From Terribacillus halophilus (GTDB taxonomy: Bacteria > Bacillota > Bacilli > Bacillales > Amphibacillaceae): 64,000 nucleotides of DNA. Below the pieces are notes generated by a model. The model saw only the letters and a program-made list of their open reading frames with translations, had not been told where the DNA came from and did not search any database. Positions 33,010 to 40,910 of this stretch are shown piece by piece. The DNA lies in contig NZ_LT727828.1 of assembly GCF_900162685.1 (NCBI RefSeq), forward strand, positions 2,282,235-2,346,234. The letters run 5' to 3'. Each line of letters begins with the position of its first letter. Position 1 is the first letter of the stretch. The position numbers and the translations under genes were made by a program.

Positions 33010-33038
33010 ATAGTATGCAACGTGCCGTTATTTGTCAA
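33010..33038 (-). promoter_or_regulatory. mgtE: Sigma-A promoter of mgtE-yjbQ
   Basis: TTGACA and TACTAT on the minus strand separated by exactly 17 bases, with a short leader of about 25 bases. Too short a leader for a riboswitch. Confidence 0.8.
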
Positions 33039-33207
33039 CGGATAAACGCTCGTTTCCTAAAAGGTTTAAAAAACTTTAATAGTGTTCACTTAATTTATCC
33101 GTAATTTTGTTGTAAACTGTAACAAGATTATATTCCACTCATTTGCAAAATCTAATCGCTTTTATAGCAGCTAGAGATGCGGAAGGAACGAAAGAAAGGT
33201 TTTGTGT

Positions 33208-34386
33208 ATGAATTCTAACAAATTTCGGTTAGATCTAACAATTATATTAGTTTTGATATTACTTGGTATCGTCTCTTCGTTTACGTTACATGAACTGCAG
33301 CCGACTTTATCTGGCCTTGCAGCTCAGACACAATATATGCCGAAACAAATTTTATGGTATGTACTTGGCGCCGTTGTCATCACCGTTATGATGCTGCTTG
33401 ATTACGACCGCCTGCGCCAGCTTGTGTGGATATTTTACGGAATTGGTATTGTCATGCTGCTCATGCTCTTCTTCAAGTTTCCAGCAGCCATTATCAATGA
33501 AGCAAACGGCGCGACAAGCTGGTTTATCCTGCCTGGTCTCGGCTCGATGCAGCCGGCTGAATTTGTTAAAGTATTCGTCGTTATCGCTCTGGCTCACGTG
33601 ATTATGTCCCATAATGAGAAAAATACGGTGCGCACGAACAAAACTGATTTAATTCTGCTAGGCAAATTGTTAGCTGTCGCATTGCCCCCAATGGGATTAA
33701 TTGCTTCGCAGCCTGACCTTGGTGGTTTCCTGGTACTATGTGCTATTCTCAGCGCTACCATTCTCGTGTCTGGTATCAGCTGGCGGCTTCTGCTGATGAT
33801 TCTCGGTGTGGTGGTAGGTATTGCAACGATTGTAGGTTTGCTGGCGTTTATTTTCCCGAATCAGGTCGGATCTTTCTTGCAAGAAACAATCTTCAAGCAT
33901 GTCGAAAGCCGTTTTCTCGGCTGGCTATATCCAGAGAAATACCCTGATTCCAGTTATCAGTATCGGTTAGGTTTGATGGCAATCGGCTCCGGCATTCTGC
34001 TTGGAAAGGGAACGTCTAATTTCCAGGTATCCATTCCAGAACGCCATACCGATTACATCTTTTCTGCCATAGCCGAGCAATATGGATTCATTGGTTCGGC
34101 AATTGTCCTTTTCTTGTTCTTCATTCTTATTTATCGAATGATCCAAGTAGGTTTAGAAAGCAATGAGCCATTCGGCAGTTATTTAGCTGCCGGCTTCATC
34201 GGAATGTTTACATATCAAATATTCCAAAACATCGGTATGTCGGTCGGTCTCGTTCCAATCACTGGCCTCCCGCTTCCGTTCCTTAGCTACGGCGGAAGCT
34301 CCACGCTCGCTTACATGATTGCGATAGGCATCGTACTCAATATTCACTCACGAACAAGAACGTACATGTTCGAAACACAGAAATAA
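33208..34386 (+). CDS. rodA: SEDS peptidoglycan polymerase RodA
   Basis: 392 residues with about 10 membrane helices. SEDS signatures: G-S-M-Q-P-A-E-F-V-K about 109-118, A-S-Q-P-D-L-G-G about 170-177, P-E-R-H-T-D-Y-I-F-S-A-I-A-E about 280-293, and P-L-P-F-L-S-Y-G-G-S-S about 353-363. It polymerises lipid II into glycan for cylindrical wall growth with a class B PBP. Similarity is to RodA rather than FtsW because of the length and I-S-W-R segment; SpoVE-like paralogues cannot be excluded. ATG 33208 is 8 bases after AAAGG. Confidence 0.88.
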   Translation: MNSNKFRLDLTIILVLILLGIVSSFTLHELQPTLSGLAAQTQYMPKQILWYVLGAVVITVMMLLDYDRLRQLVWIFYGIGIVMLLMLFFKFPAAIINEANGATSWFILPGLGSMQPAEFVKVFVVIALAHVIMSHNEKNTVRTNKTDLILLGKLLAVALPPMGLIASQPDLGGFLVLCAILSATILVSGISWRLLLMILGVVVGIATIVGLLAFIFPNQVGSFLQETIFKHVESRFLGWLYPEKYPDSSYQYRLGLMAIGSGILLGKGTSNFQVSIPERHTDYIFSAIAEQYGFIGSAIVLFLFFILIYRMIQVGLESNEPFGSYLAAGFIGMFTYQIFQNIGMSVGLVPITGLPLPFLSYGGSSTLAYMIAIGIVLNIHSRTRTYMFETQK

Positions 34387-34395
34387 CTAGACGTA

Positions 34396-34432
34396 AAAAA
34401 GGGAAAGCTTTCATCAAAGCTTTCCCTTTTTA
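34396..34432 (+). terminator. Terminator of rodA
   Basis: GGGAAAGCTTT and AAAGCTTTCCC pair around CATC, with T5 after. Confidence 0.9.
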
Positions 34433-34448
34433 TATAGGAGTGATTTGA

Positions 34449-35186
34449 ATGAAAATCGATTTTATAGGAGATGTTCATGGCTGCTTGCCGGAACTACTGG
34501 ATCTATTCCATGAGCTGGGTTATGAAATGAAAGATGGTCTGCCTGTCCATCCCGACAGCCGGCAGCCTTTTTTCATCGGCGATTTAACCGATCGCGGCCC
34601 AGATTCTATTGGTGTCATTGAACTAGTCTATCGTCTGACAGAAGCCGGACTGGGCTTTTATGTGCCAGGGAACCATTGTGATAAGTTATACCGCTACTTA
34701 CTCGGTAATAATGTGCAAGTCAAGCACGGGTTAGAAACAACGGTAGCCGAGTTACAAGCATGTGAACCGAATAAACGCCGTAAACTCTCGAATATGTTCA
34801 TGCAGCTTTACAAAAAAGCACCTCTGTATAAACAGCTTCCGGAAATAAACGCAATAGCAGCACACGCTGGAATAAAGGAGTCTCTTATTGGAAAAGAGGG
34901 GAAAAAGGTAAAAAGCTTCGTCCTGTACGGTGATACGACCGGGGAAATGGATGAGCTCGGCCGTCCTGTCAGACGTGATTGGGCCAAGCATTACCACGGC
35001 GATAATTGGATCATATACGGACATACACCTGTCATTGACGCCCGCATCATTCATCATACAATAAATATCGATACTGGCTGTGTTTTCGGCAACAAACTGA
35101 CTGCCTGCCGCTTCCCGGAACGCACGCTTTATAGTGTTCCATCACAGCAGCCATTCGTTGATGAAAAGTTCCGCTCATTCGATTAA
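34449..35186 (+). CDS. prpE: Bis(5'-nucleosyl)-tetraphosphatase PrpE
   Basis: 245 residues, calcineurin-like metallophosphoesterase. D-F-I-G-D-V-H-G about 3-10, F-I-G-D-L-T-D-R-G-P about 41-50, and G-N-H-C-D-K about 75-80 supply the dinuclear metal ligands; G-H-T-P-V about 195-199 and I-D-T-G-C about 210 finish the fold. It cleaves Ap4A-type dinucleotides asymmetrically and in B. subtilis also affects spore germination. TAGGAG lies 7 bases before ATG. Its 3' end overlaps yjbO by 12 bases, tail to tail. Confidence 0.9.
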   Translation: MKIDFIGDVHGCLPELLDLFHELGYEMKDGLPVHPDSRQPFFIGDLTDRGPDSIGVIELVYRLTEAGLGFYVPGNHCDKLYRYLLGNNVQVKHGLETTVAELQACEPNKRRKLSNMFMQLYKKAPLYKQLPEINAIAAHAGIKESLIGKEGKKVKSFVLYGDTTGEMDELGRPVRRDWAKHYHGDNWIIYGHTPVIDARIIHHTINIDTGCVFGNKLTACRFPERTLYSVPSQQPFVDEKFRSFD

Positions 35187-36038
35187 GAAGTCAGCTGGTA
35201 TTGCTGAGTGGAAAGTGAGCACGCGCTTCGTAAAGGGATGGGTAAAGCGCAGCTGCTGGGAGTGCAATGCTTGTCTCTTCAACAAATCAGTTCGACCGCC
35301 ATAAAGTGTATCTCCGGCTAATGGATGATCTAGAAAAGCCATATGCACTCGAATTTGATGCGTCCTTCCTGTTGCAAGTTTCATTTCCAGCAATGTATGA
35401 CAAGCAAACCTTTCTTGTATACGATAATAAGTCAAAGCATCCTGGCCATCTTGTCTAACTTCCCGCTCAATAATGGAACCTTCTTTTCTGCCAATCGGCT
35501 GATGAATTGATCCAGCTCCCTGTATGAGCTGCCCTTCTACAAGTGCGGCATAAGACCGATAAATTCTCCCCTGTTTTTGGTCTGCCGCCAAGAGGGTATG
35601 CGCATATCGATGCTTGGCAATAAGCATCAGACCAGAAGTATCACGATCCAGTCTTGTCAGAATATGAACAGTATAAGCAAGCCCTTGCTGCTGGTAATGC
35701 CATAGCAGACCATTGGCAATTGTTCCATTTGGCTGGTTCATCGAAGGAATGACAGCGACGCCTGGCTGCTTATCAAGGACGATAACATGCTCATCTTCAT
35801 AGACTATTGTCAGGTCAATCGGCTCTGGCTCCATAAAACCACCCGCTTCCTCATCTGGAAGCTTTATTTCCAAGCAATCGCCCGGTTTTCCTGTATACCA
35901 AAGAAGGGCCGGCAGCTGATTGAGTGTTACCAGCTCCGGCTCCTCTTTCAATGTTTTGAATAATCTTCTGGACACGCCTTGTGACTTCAAGAAGTCCTTC
36001 AGGCTGACTTCTTCCTGTAAAGTCCAACTTAATTTCAT
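35175..36038 (-). CDS. yjbO: RluA-family pseudouridine synthase YjbO
   Basis: 287 residues. N-terminal S4-like segment (L-K-D-F-L-K-S-Q-G-V-S about 14-24), then the RluA core with H-I-L-T-R-L-D-R-D-T-S-G-L about 124-136 where Asp is the catalytic nucleophile, and H-Q-I-R-V-H about 228-233. Converts uridines in 23S rRNA or another RNA to pseudouridine. It lies 5 bases after nadK on the same strand, with AGAGGT before ATG, so they are co-transcribed. Confidence 0.9.
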   Translation of the reverse strand: MKLSWTLQEEVSLKDFLKSQGVSRRLFKTLKEEPELVTLNQLPALLWYTGKPGDCLEIKLPDEEAGGFMEPEPIDLTIVYEDEHVIVLDKQPGVAVIPSMNQPNGTIANGLLWHYQQQGLAYTVHILTRLDRDTSGLMLIAKHRYAHTLLAADQKQGRIYRSYAALVEGQLIQGAGSIHQPIGRKEGSIIEREVRQDGQDALTYYRIQERFACHTLLEMKLATGRTHQIRVHMAFLDHPLAGDTLYGGRTDLLKRQALHSQQLRFTHPFTKRVLTFHSAIPADFLIE

Positions 36039-36043
36039 AAGGT

Positions 36044-36841
36044 CTACCTCTTATCTGCGATGAAGGAGTCATGCACTCGTTTCCAAAACGGGAACGGACG
36101 AAAGCGAGCAAAGCGAACGCGCTGCTTGGCTACAGAACAGGTAATAGACTCAATATCGGTATGGTTCTCGGTCATATGATCAATAGCAATGAAGAAACTC
36201 TTATCCAAGACAGGACGAAGCGTACATGGATGATGGCTTGGCAGTATAAGCGGCGAACCGATTGTCCGGAATACGCGATTATTAATAGAAGCAAGCTCTG
36301 TCACCTGGATGGATGCAAGTGACGGATGGATAATCGCTCCGTTTAGGGCCTTATTGTATGCTGTACTGCCTGATGGTGTGGAAATGACCAGGCCGTCTCC
36401 GCGGAATGTCTCAAAGTGCTCGCCCTTAATAGAGAGATCAAGTACAACCGAACCGTCCGGCGTCTTAACGGAGCATTCATTCAATGCTAAATGCTCGTCC
36501 ACTCTGCCGTCCTTATGGGCAATCGAGATTGCTAAGAGCGGGTACTCTACAATATGGTACGGTTTATTTGCTATTTGAAGCAGCAGCTTCTCAAGTTCCT
36601 CTGGGACCCAGTCAGCATAAAATCCTAAATGTCCAGTATGGATACCAATAAAAGCTGTACTGTCCAGCCGGTGGACAAACGTATGGAAATTCTCTAGGAA
36701 AGTACCGTCACCCCCAACAGAGATGGCAAGATCAGGCTCCTTTTCATCATAATCGAAATTGAAATGAGCGAGATGGTCGACGATCGTCTCTTTGATACGA
36801 TCGGACTTCTCATCTCCCCTTGAAAGTACCGTATATTTCAT
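36044..36841 (-). CDS. nadK: NAD kinase (NadK/PpnK)
   Basis: 265 residues. G-G-D-G-T-F at 43-48 is the phosphate-binding catalytic motif; A-L-N-E-C about 119-123 and [15 protein letters not shown] about 149-163 form the NAD site. Phosphorylates NAD to NADP with ATP. AGGAGTG precedes ATG. Second gene of the yjbM-nadK-yjbO operon. Named yjbN/nadF in B. subtilis. Confidence 0.95.
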   Translation of the reverse strand: MKYTVLSRGDEKSDRIKETIVDHLAHFNFDYDEKEPDLAISVGGDGTFLENFHTFVHRLDSTAFIGIHTGHLGFYADWVPEELEKLLLQIANKPYHIVEYPLLAISIAHKDGRVDEHLALNECSVKTPDGSVVLDLSIKGEHFETFRGDGLVISTPSGSTAYNKALNGAIIHPSLASIQVTELASINNRVFRTIGSPLILPSHHPCTLRPVLDKSFFIAIDHMTENHTDIESITCSVAKQRVRFARFRPFPFWKRVHDSFIADKR

Positions 36842-36855
36842 CCCAGCTTACACTC

Positions 36856-37485
36856 CTATTTATGCTTTTTTATTTGCTGCTGATCACGATAGATCCGTTG
36901 TGCTTCTCGTACATCATCCCGGATTTTAGACATTTCCTCATCCAGGCGGAATGCAGCTTCTGCCGCCCGTTTTAATCGCACTTTCAAATCTGCCGGTATT
37001 TGGCCATCATATTTATAGTTGAGTGAATGCTCATTCGTGGCCCAAAAGTTCATCGCCAGCGTCCGAATTTGTATCTCTGCCAGCACTTTTTTCTCACCAT
37101 GAATGGTTTCAACTGGATACTCAATAATCATATGATAAGAACGGTAGCCGCTCTCTTTTTTCTGCACAATATAATCAATCTCATCTACTATAATGAAATC
37201 CTTGCGCGCTTTCAGCATACCTACCACCGTATAAATGTCATTCACAAACTGTGTAACGATCCGCAAACCAGCAATATCTTGGATTTCCCGATGAAGCAGA
37301 TCGACAGTAACTTGCTTTGTAGCTGCCTTCTGTAATATACTGCTTACCGGTTTCACACGACCTGTGATGAATTCAATTGGTGAATGACGTGATTCATATT
37401 CGAATTGGGAACGCATCCCTTTCAATTTCACTTTCAGTTCTTCAACCACCTGTGCATATGGTGCCAAAAATACTTCCCAGTTCAT
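36856..37485 (-). CDS. yjbM: Small alarmone synthetase YjbM (SasB/RelQ)
   Basis: 209 residues, synthetase domain only, with no HD hydrolase, TGS or ACT domain. I-T-G-R-V-K-P about 40-46, D-I-A-G-L-R-I-V about 71-78, D-E-I-D-Y-I-V-Q-K-K-E-S-G-Y-R-S-Y-H about 101-118 (G-loop with catalytic Tyr) and E-I-Q-I-R-T about 138-143 are complete. Makes pppGpp/ppGpp from GTP/GDP and ATP; SasB forms a tetramer activated by pppGpp. First gene of the operon, divergent from yjbK. Confidence 0.92.
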   Translation of the reverse strand: MNWEVFLAPYAQVVEELKVKLKGMRSQFEYESRHSPIEFITGRVKPVSSILQKAATKQVTVDLLHREIQDIAGLRIVTQFVNDIYTVVGMLKARKDFIIVDEIDYIVQKKESGYRSYHMIIEYPVETIHGEKKVLAEIQIRTLAMNFWATNEHSLNYKYDGQIPADLKVRLKRAAEAAFRLDEEMSKIRDDVREAQRIYRDQQQIKKHK

Positions 37486-37617
37486 GCTTCACATTGCCCC
37501 TTTTCTTACCAGCCCCGTCTAGTTGTTCCAGATGCATTATCTCTTCATTCAGTGTATCATAAAAGCAGCTTGGCATAACAATGGAAAACAACAGATGTAC
37601 GTACAGGGGGTAATAAC

Positions 37618-38196
37618 ATGCCGCAAGAATTAGAAATTGAATTTAAAAATCTGCTCACAGAAGCAGAGTTTGAGACATTATATAAGATATTCAAAATGGA
37701 AAATGAATCTGTCATTCAACAAGTGAATCATTATTTCGAGACAAAGGATTTTCAACTCAAACAGCATGGTGCGGCCTTGCGAATTCGAGAAAAAAATGGA
37801 GAATACCAATCTACGCTAAAACAGCCCTTTGAAGACGGACTGCTGGAAACCCACGATTCCTTGACAGCAGAACAAGCGCATGCTTGGATACAGGGAGAGA
37901 TCAAATTAGGACCTGAAATCAGTAAGCAGCTGAAAGAGCTTGGCATCTCCACGGAGAAGCTTGCGTACGGAGGTAGTTTGAAAACGACTCGACGCGAAAC
38001 CGCTTATCATGATACGACGGTTGTACTCGATCGAAGCGAATATGGAGATACAGTTGACTTCGAGTTAGAATTAGAAGCTAACACTTTTGCACATGGACAG
38101 TCTGTATTCCAAACTATTCTTGCCGAGTATGATATTACAAAACGTGAGACACCAAACAAGATTCAGCGATTCTATGACTCTCTTGAAAACAGATAA
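37618..38196 (+). CDS. yjbK: CYTH-domain protein YjbK
   Basis: 192 residues. E-I-E-F-K about 5-9 is the ExExK motif at the start of the triphosphate tunnel; later R-I-R-E-K and T-L-K-Q-P-F supply basic tunnel residues, and V-L-D-R-S-E and D-F-E-L-E-L-E the acidic metal ligands. CYTH enzymes hydrolyse or cyclise triphosphorylated substrates; YjbK substrate is unknown. CAGGGGG precedes ATG. In B. subtilis it also lies next to yjbM. Confidence 0.88.
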   Translation: MPQELEIEFKNLLTEAEFETLYKIFKMENESVIQQVNHYFETKDFQLKQHGAALRIREKNGEYQSTLKQPFEDGLLETHDSLTAEQAHAWIQGEIKLGPEISKQLKELGISTEKLAYGGSLKTTRRETAYHDTTVVLDRSEYGDTVDFELELEANTFAHGQSVFQTILAEYDITKRETPNKIQRFYDSLENR

Positions 38197-38229
38197 GTTG
38201 CTCAACCAGCGCATTGCCTGCTAAAATAA

Positions 38230-38264
38230 GTAACAGTTGACCCCACAAGCAGGGGCAATTGTTA
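38230..38264 (+). promoter_or_regulatory. Hairpin in the yjbK-yjbI gap
   Basis: TAACAGTTGACCCC and GGGGCAATTGTTA form an imperfect stem around a 7-base loop, without a T run. It ends about 30 bases before yjbI. Terminator, attenuator or processing site cannot be told apart. Confidence 0.4.
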
Positions 38265-38295
38265 GGTAATCGCTTTGTATTAGAAAGGAAGAACG

Positions 38296-38697
38296 ATGAA
38301 TCATTCGGAATCATTGTACGAAAACATCGGCGGACAGGCTGCACTCGAACGGCTTGTGGATGCTTTTTACCGGCGCGTAGCAAAGCACCCACAATTAAAG
38401 CCAATCTTCCCAGAGGATTTAAGTGAGACTCGACGCAAACAAAAGCAGTTCCTTACTCAATTTTTCGGCGGACCGCCACTTTATACAGAGGAGCATGGTC
38501 ATCCAAAATTAAGATACCGGCACCTCCCTTTTGAAATAACAACGACGCGTAAGGATGCTTGGCTTTCTTGTATGGCAGATGCCCTAGAGGAAACTGGCAT
38601 TGAAGAACCTTATAACAGTATTATTTTTGAACGACTTGCGCTAACCGCACATCATATGATTAACACACCAGACGAAGAGAAAGGAGAATCGATATGA
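38296..38697 (+). CDS. yjbI: Truncated hemoglobin YjbI (group II trHbO)
   Basis: 133 residues. Y-E-N-I-G-G about 8-13 opens the fold; proximal heme His is H76 in Y-R-H-L-P-F; F-F-G-G-P about 56-60 and the W in K-D-A-W-L about 89 mark group II. In B. subtilis YjbI protects against oxidative damage and is co-transcribed with yjbH, as here: the stop overlaps the yjbH start by 4 bases (ATGA). Confidence 0.92.
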   Translation: MNHSESLYENIGGQAALERLVDAFYRRVAKHPQLKPIFPEDLSETRRKQKQFLTQFFGGPPLYTEEHGHPKLRYRHLPFEITTTRKDAWLSCMADALEETGIEEPYNSIIFERLALTAHHMINTPDEEKGESI

Positions 38698-39572
38698 TCT
38701 GGGAATCTTCCAATTCAAACCAGCAAATCTCTGAGGATGACTGCGGCGGATTTTGCGGATTGTCTTCCTCTTCAAAGAAACCTGTGGAGATTTACGTTTT
38801 TATCGATCCGCTTTGCAAAGATTGCTGGTCCCTCGAGCCTTTACTCAAAAAACTGACGATTGAATATGGACAGTATTTCACTTTACGTCCAATTTTAACT
38901 GGAGATTATCAGCCACTTGTTCGTGAAAAAAGTGAATGCACGTACCCGAAAACTGTTTTGCAGCCGGATAACTTGCTGCTAAACAATGCTGTGTCCTTCC
39001 CATGGCGAACATCCTTGGCAGTAAAAGCAGCTGAGCTGCAAGGAAGGAAAGCTGGCACTCGTTTTCTTCGTACCATTCAAGAAGCACTTTTCTTAAATAA
39101 GCAAGATATTACAGCAGATGAGATTTTAATGGATTGTGCAAGGATTTCTAATTTGGATCTGGATGAGTTCCATGACGATATGTATTCTGCATCCGCAAAA
39201 AAAGCATTCCAGTGTGACGTTAAACTCGCCAAAGAGTTGGAAATTGATGAATCGCCGTCCATTGTCTTTTTCAATGAATCAGAAGAAGACTCAGGAATTA
39301 AGATTTCCGGCATATACAGCTATGACGTATACGTGAATGTTTTGCACCAAATGCTGCAAAAGGATCCGCAGCCGGCGGATAAACCGTCTGTGGAAGAATT
39401 CCTATCCAGTTACAAATTTGTTGGCAGCCGAGAGATTTCCTTGATCTTTGATTGGACAGCTGCTCAGACAGAGAAGGAAATGAAAAAGCTGCAACTGAAA
39501 CAGATGGTAGAACGCATTCCTGTTAAACATGATACTTTTTGGAGATATAATATTACTTCTAAAGCTGAGTAA
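38694..39572 (+). CDS. spxH: ClpXP adaptor protein SpxH (YjbH)
   Basis: 292 residues, DsbA-like fold. F-I-D-P-L-C-K-D-C about 36-44 holds the CxxC at C41/C44, but the protein acts as an adaptor rather than an oxidoreductase: it binds Spx and delivers it to ClpXP. An unusual Cys-containing N-terminal extension (D-D-C-G-G-F-C-G) may bind zinc. Sharing the yjbI operon, and with spx about 6 kb away on the opposite strand, it reproduces the B. subtilis layout. Confidence 0.92.
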   Translation: MIWESSNSNQQISEDDCGGFCGLSSSSKKPVEIYVFIDPLCKDCWSLEPLLKKLTIEYGQYFTLRPILTGDYQPLVREKSECTYPKTVLQPDNLLLNNAVSFPWRTSLAVKAAELQGRKAGTRFLRTIQEALFLNKQDITADEILMDCARISNLDLDEFHDDMYSASAKKAFQCDVKLAKELEIDESPSIVFFNESEEDSGIKISGIYSYDVYVNVLHQMLQKDPQPADKPSVEEFLSSYKFVGSREISLIFDWTAAQTEKEMKKLQLKQMVERIPVKHDTFWRYNITSKAE

Positions 39573-39590
39573 AGCTTGCTGCACTTATTT

Positions 39591-39623
39591 CAACAGCCGC
39601 ACAACATGTGCGGCTGTTTTTCG
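39591..39623 (+). terminator. Terminator of yjbI-spxH
   Basis: CAGCCGCAC and GTGCGGCTG pair around AACAT, then T5. Confidence 0.88.
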
Positions 39624-39674
39624 TTGCATCGAAACGGGTATCGGAACAAAGATTCAGCTGAAGGAGGATATATT

Positions 39675-40472
39675 ATGAAACAATGTTATATAGAATCAGA
39701 CGGCTTGCAACTTGCTTACCTAGACAATGGTGTAGAATCGGATCATGTTTTAGTTCTGATGCATGGCCTCTTCGCTCGTGCCAGCTTATATATCCCATTT
39801 ATGGAGCGTACGAAAGATTGGCGGATTGTTGCTCCAGATCTGCGGGGACATGGAAAAAGTGGTCATGCAAAAACACAGGCAGATTACGACCGCGCTTCCT
39901 ACCTCCATGACCTGGAGGTATTGCTTGATGAAATTGGCGCGGCAAAGCACCTGATACTTCTCGGCCACTCCTTATCCGGCGTTACAGCCTATCAATACGC
40001 CGCAGCTCACCCTGACCGCATTGATGGCCTTATCATTGAAGATATGGGCCATCAAGTATCCGGCGAGCTGTCTTATGCAATGAAATTCCAAGAGCCTGCA
40101 CCAACGCTTACTGCTCTATGTCAGAGCATTGAACAAGCTCAAAATGAAAATCATTACCTTTATTATGCCGAAAGTGCTTATGAAGCAGAAGATGGCTGGC
40201 GTCTTTGCTTCGATAACAAAGGCATCAAAGCATCGCAAGATTATTTGAACGGTGACTATACAAAAACATTTCAAAATGTCTCCTGCCCTGCTTTGCTCAT
40301 GCGTGGTGCCAACTCCCCTATTTTGTCTGAAGATGTCTGGGAGGAAATGAAACAACTGCATCCACATGCAGAAGTTGAACAATTTAAAAAGTGTGGTCAC
40401 GCTATCCACTTTGAAGACCTGGATAGCTTCACCACCTCTGTTCATCAGTTTCTAAACAAATGGAATATATAA
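39675..40472 (+). CDS. Alpha/beta hydrolase (unknown substrate)
   Basis: 265 residues. M-H-G-L-F-A about 27-32 (oxyanion), G-H-S-L-S-G about 95-100 with nucleophile Ser97, D-L-R-G-H-G-K-S about 56-63, acid Asp/Glu near 220 and C-G-H-A-I-H-F about 242-248 with His. ATG at 39675 follows AAGGAGG by 6 bases; the longer frame to 39576 runs through the terminator. It is inserted between spxH and pepF, which are closer together in B. subtilis, so it is a lineage-specific addition. Confidence 0.85.
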   Translation: MKQCYIESDGLQLAYLDNGVESDHVLVLMHGLFARASLYIPFMERTKDWRIVAPDLRGHGKSGHAKTQADYDRASYLHDLEVLLDEIGAAKHLILLGHSLSGVTAYQYAAAHPDRIDGLIIEDMGHQVSGELSYAMKFQEPAPTLTALCQSIEQAQNENHYLYYAESAYEAEDGWRLCFDNKGIKASQDYLNGDYTKTFQNVSCPALLMRGANSPILSEDVWEEMKQLHPHAEVEQFKKCGHAIHFEDLDSFTTSVHQFLNKWNI

Positions 40473-40503
40473 AAAAAGGTCTGCCTAATGGCAGACCTTT
40501 TTC
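40471..40503 (+). terminator. Terminator of the alpha/beta hydrolase gene
   Basis: AAAGGTCTGCC and GGCAGACCTTT pair around TAAT, with T5 after and T7 on the minus side. Confidence 0.9.
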
Positions 40504-40704
40504 ATGTATAACTTCTACTGAGGGGATGGGAGAACAATAATCCAAACAAAGGGGACTTGTTTGTGATGTTTCTCACAAATATAATGTACCAAATATGCTT
40601 TTGAATAGCAACCTTTATGTGCATTATTTCACAAAAAAGACACAAGCTTGGCTAGTCTAGCTATTTCCCCTTCTGCATACAGTTAAGATAGCGGAGGTGA
40701 AGCG

Positions 40705-40890
40705 ATGAAAGGTATTGGCATTCTATTGATAGCCTTAGTTATGTTTGCCCTTTGCTTTAACATTCTTGGATTGTTGCAGCTCGTATCATTAGCGATCACA
40801 TTGCCTGTATTATTTTTATCCCTATTTGCTCTTTGTTATTTCCTGACAAGAAAACGACAATTTAAAGGAATGAAAAAACCGACGCGTTAG
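40705..40890 (+). CDS. Small membrane protein with two helices
   Basis: 61 residues: two closely spaced hydrophobic helices (about 4-22 and 26-47) and a basic tail K-R-Q-F-K-G-M-K-K. GCGGAGGTG lies 6 bases before ATG. Family not recognised; small membrane genes occur at this place near pepF in other Bacilli. Shares a terminator with pepF. Confidence 0.6.
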   Translation: MKGIGILLIALVMFALCFNILGLLQLVSLAITLPVLFLSLFALCYFLTRKRQFKGMKKPTR

Positions 40891-40910
40891 CTAGCGTCGG
40901 TTTTTGCCTT
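40873..40910. terminator. Bidirectional terminator between small membrane gene and pepF
   Basis: AAAAACCGACGC and GCGTCGGTTTTT pair perfectly around GTTAGCTA. Confidence 0.92.

Noticed and set aside
32979-33200. Possible M-box (Mg2+) riboswitch before mgtE
   Set aside because: The promoter lies only about 30 bases from the gene and no M-box core is visible.
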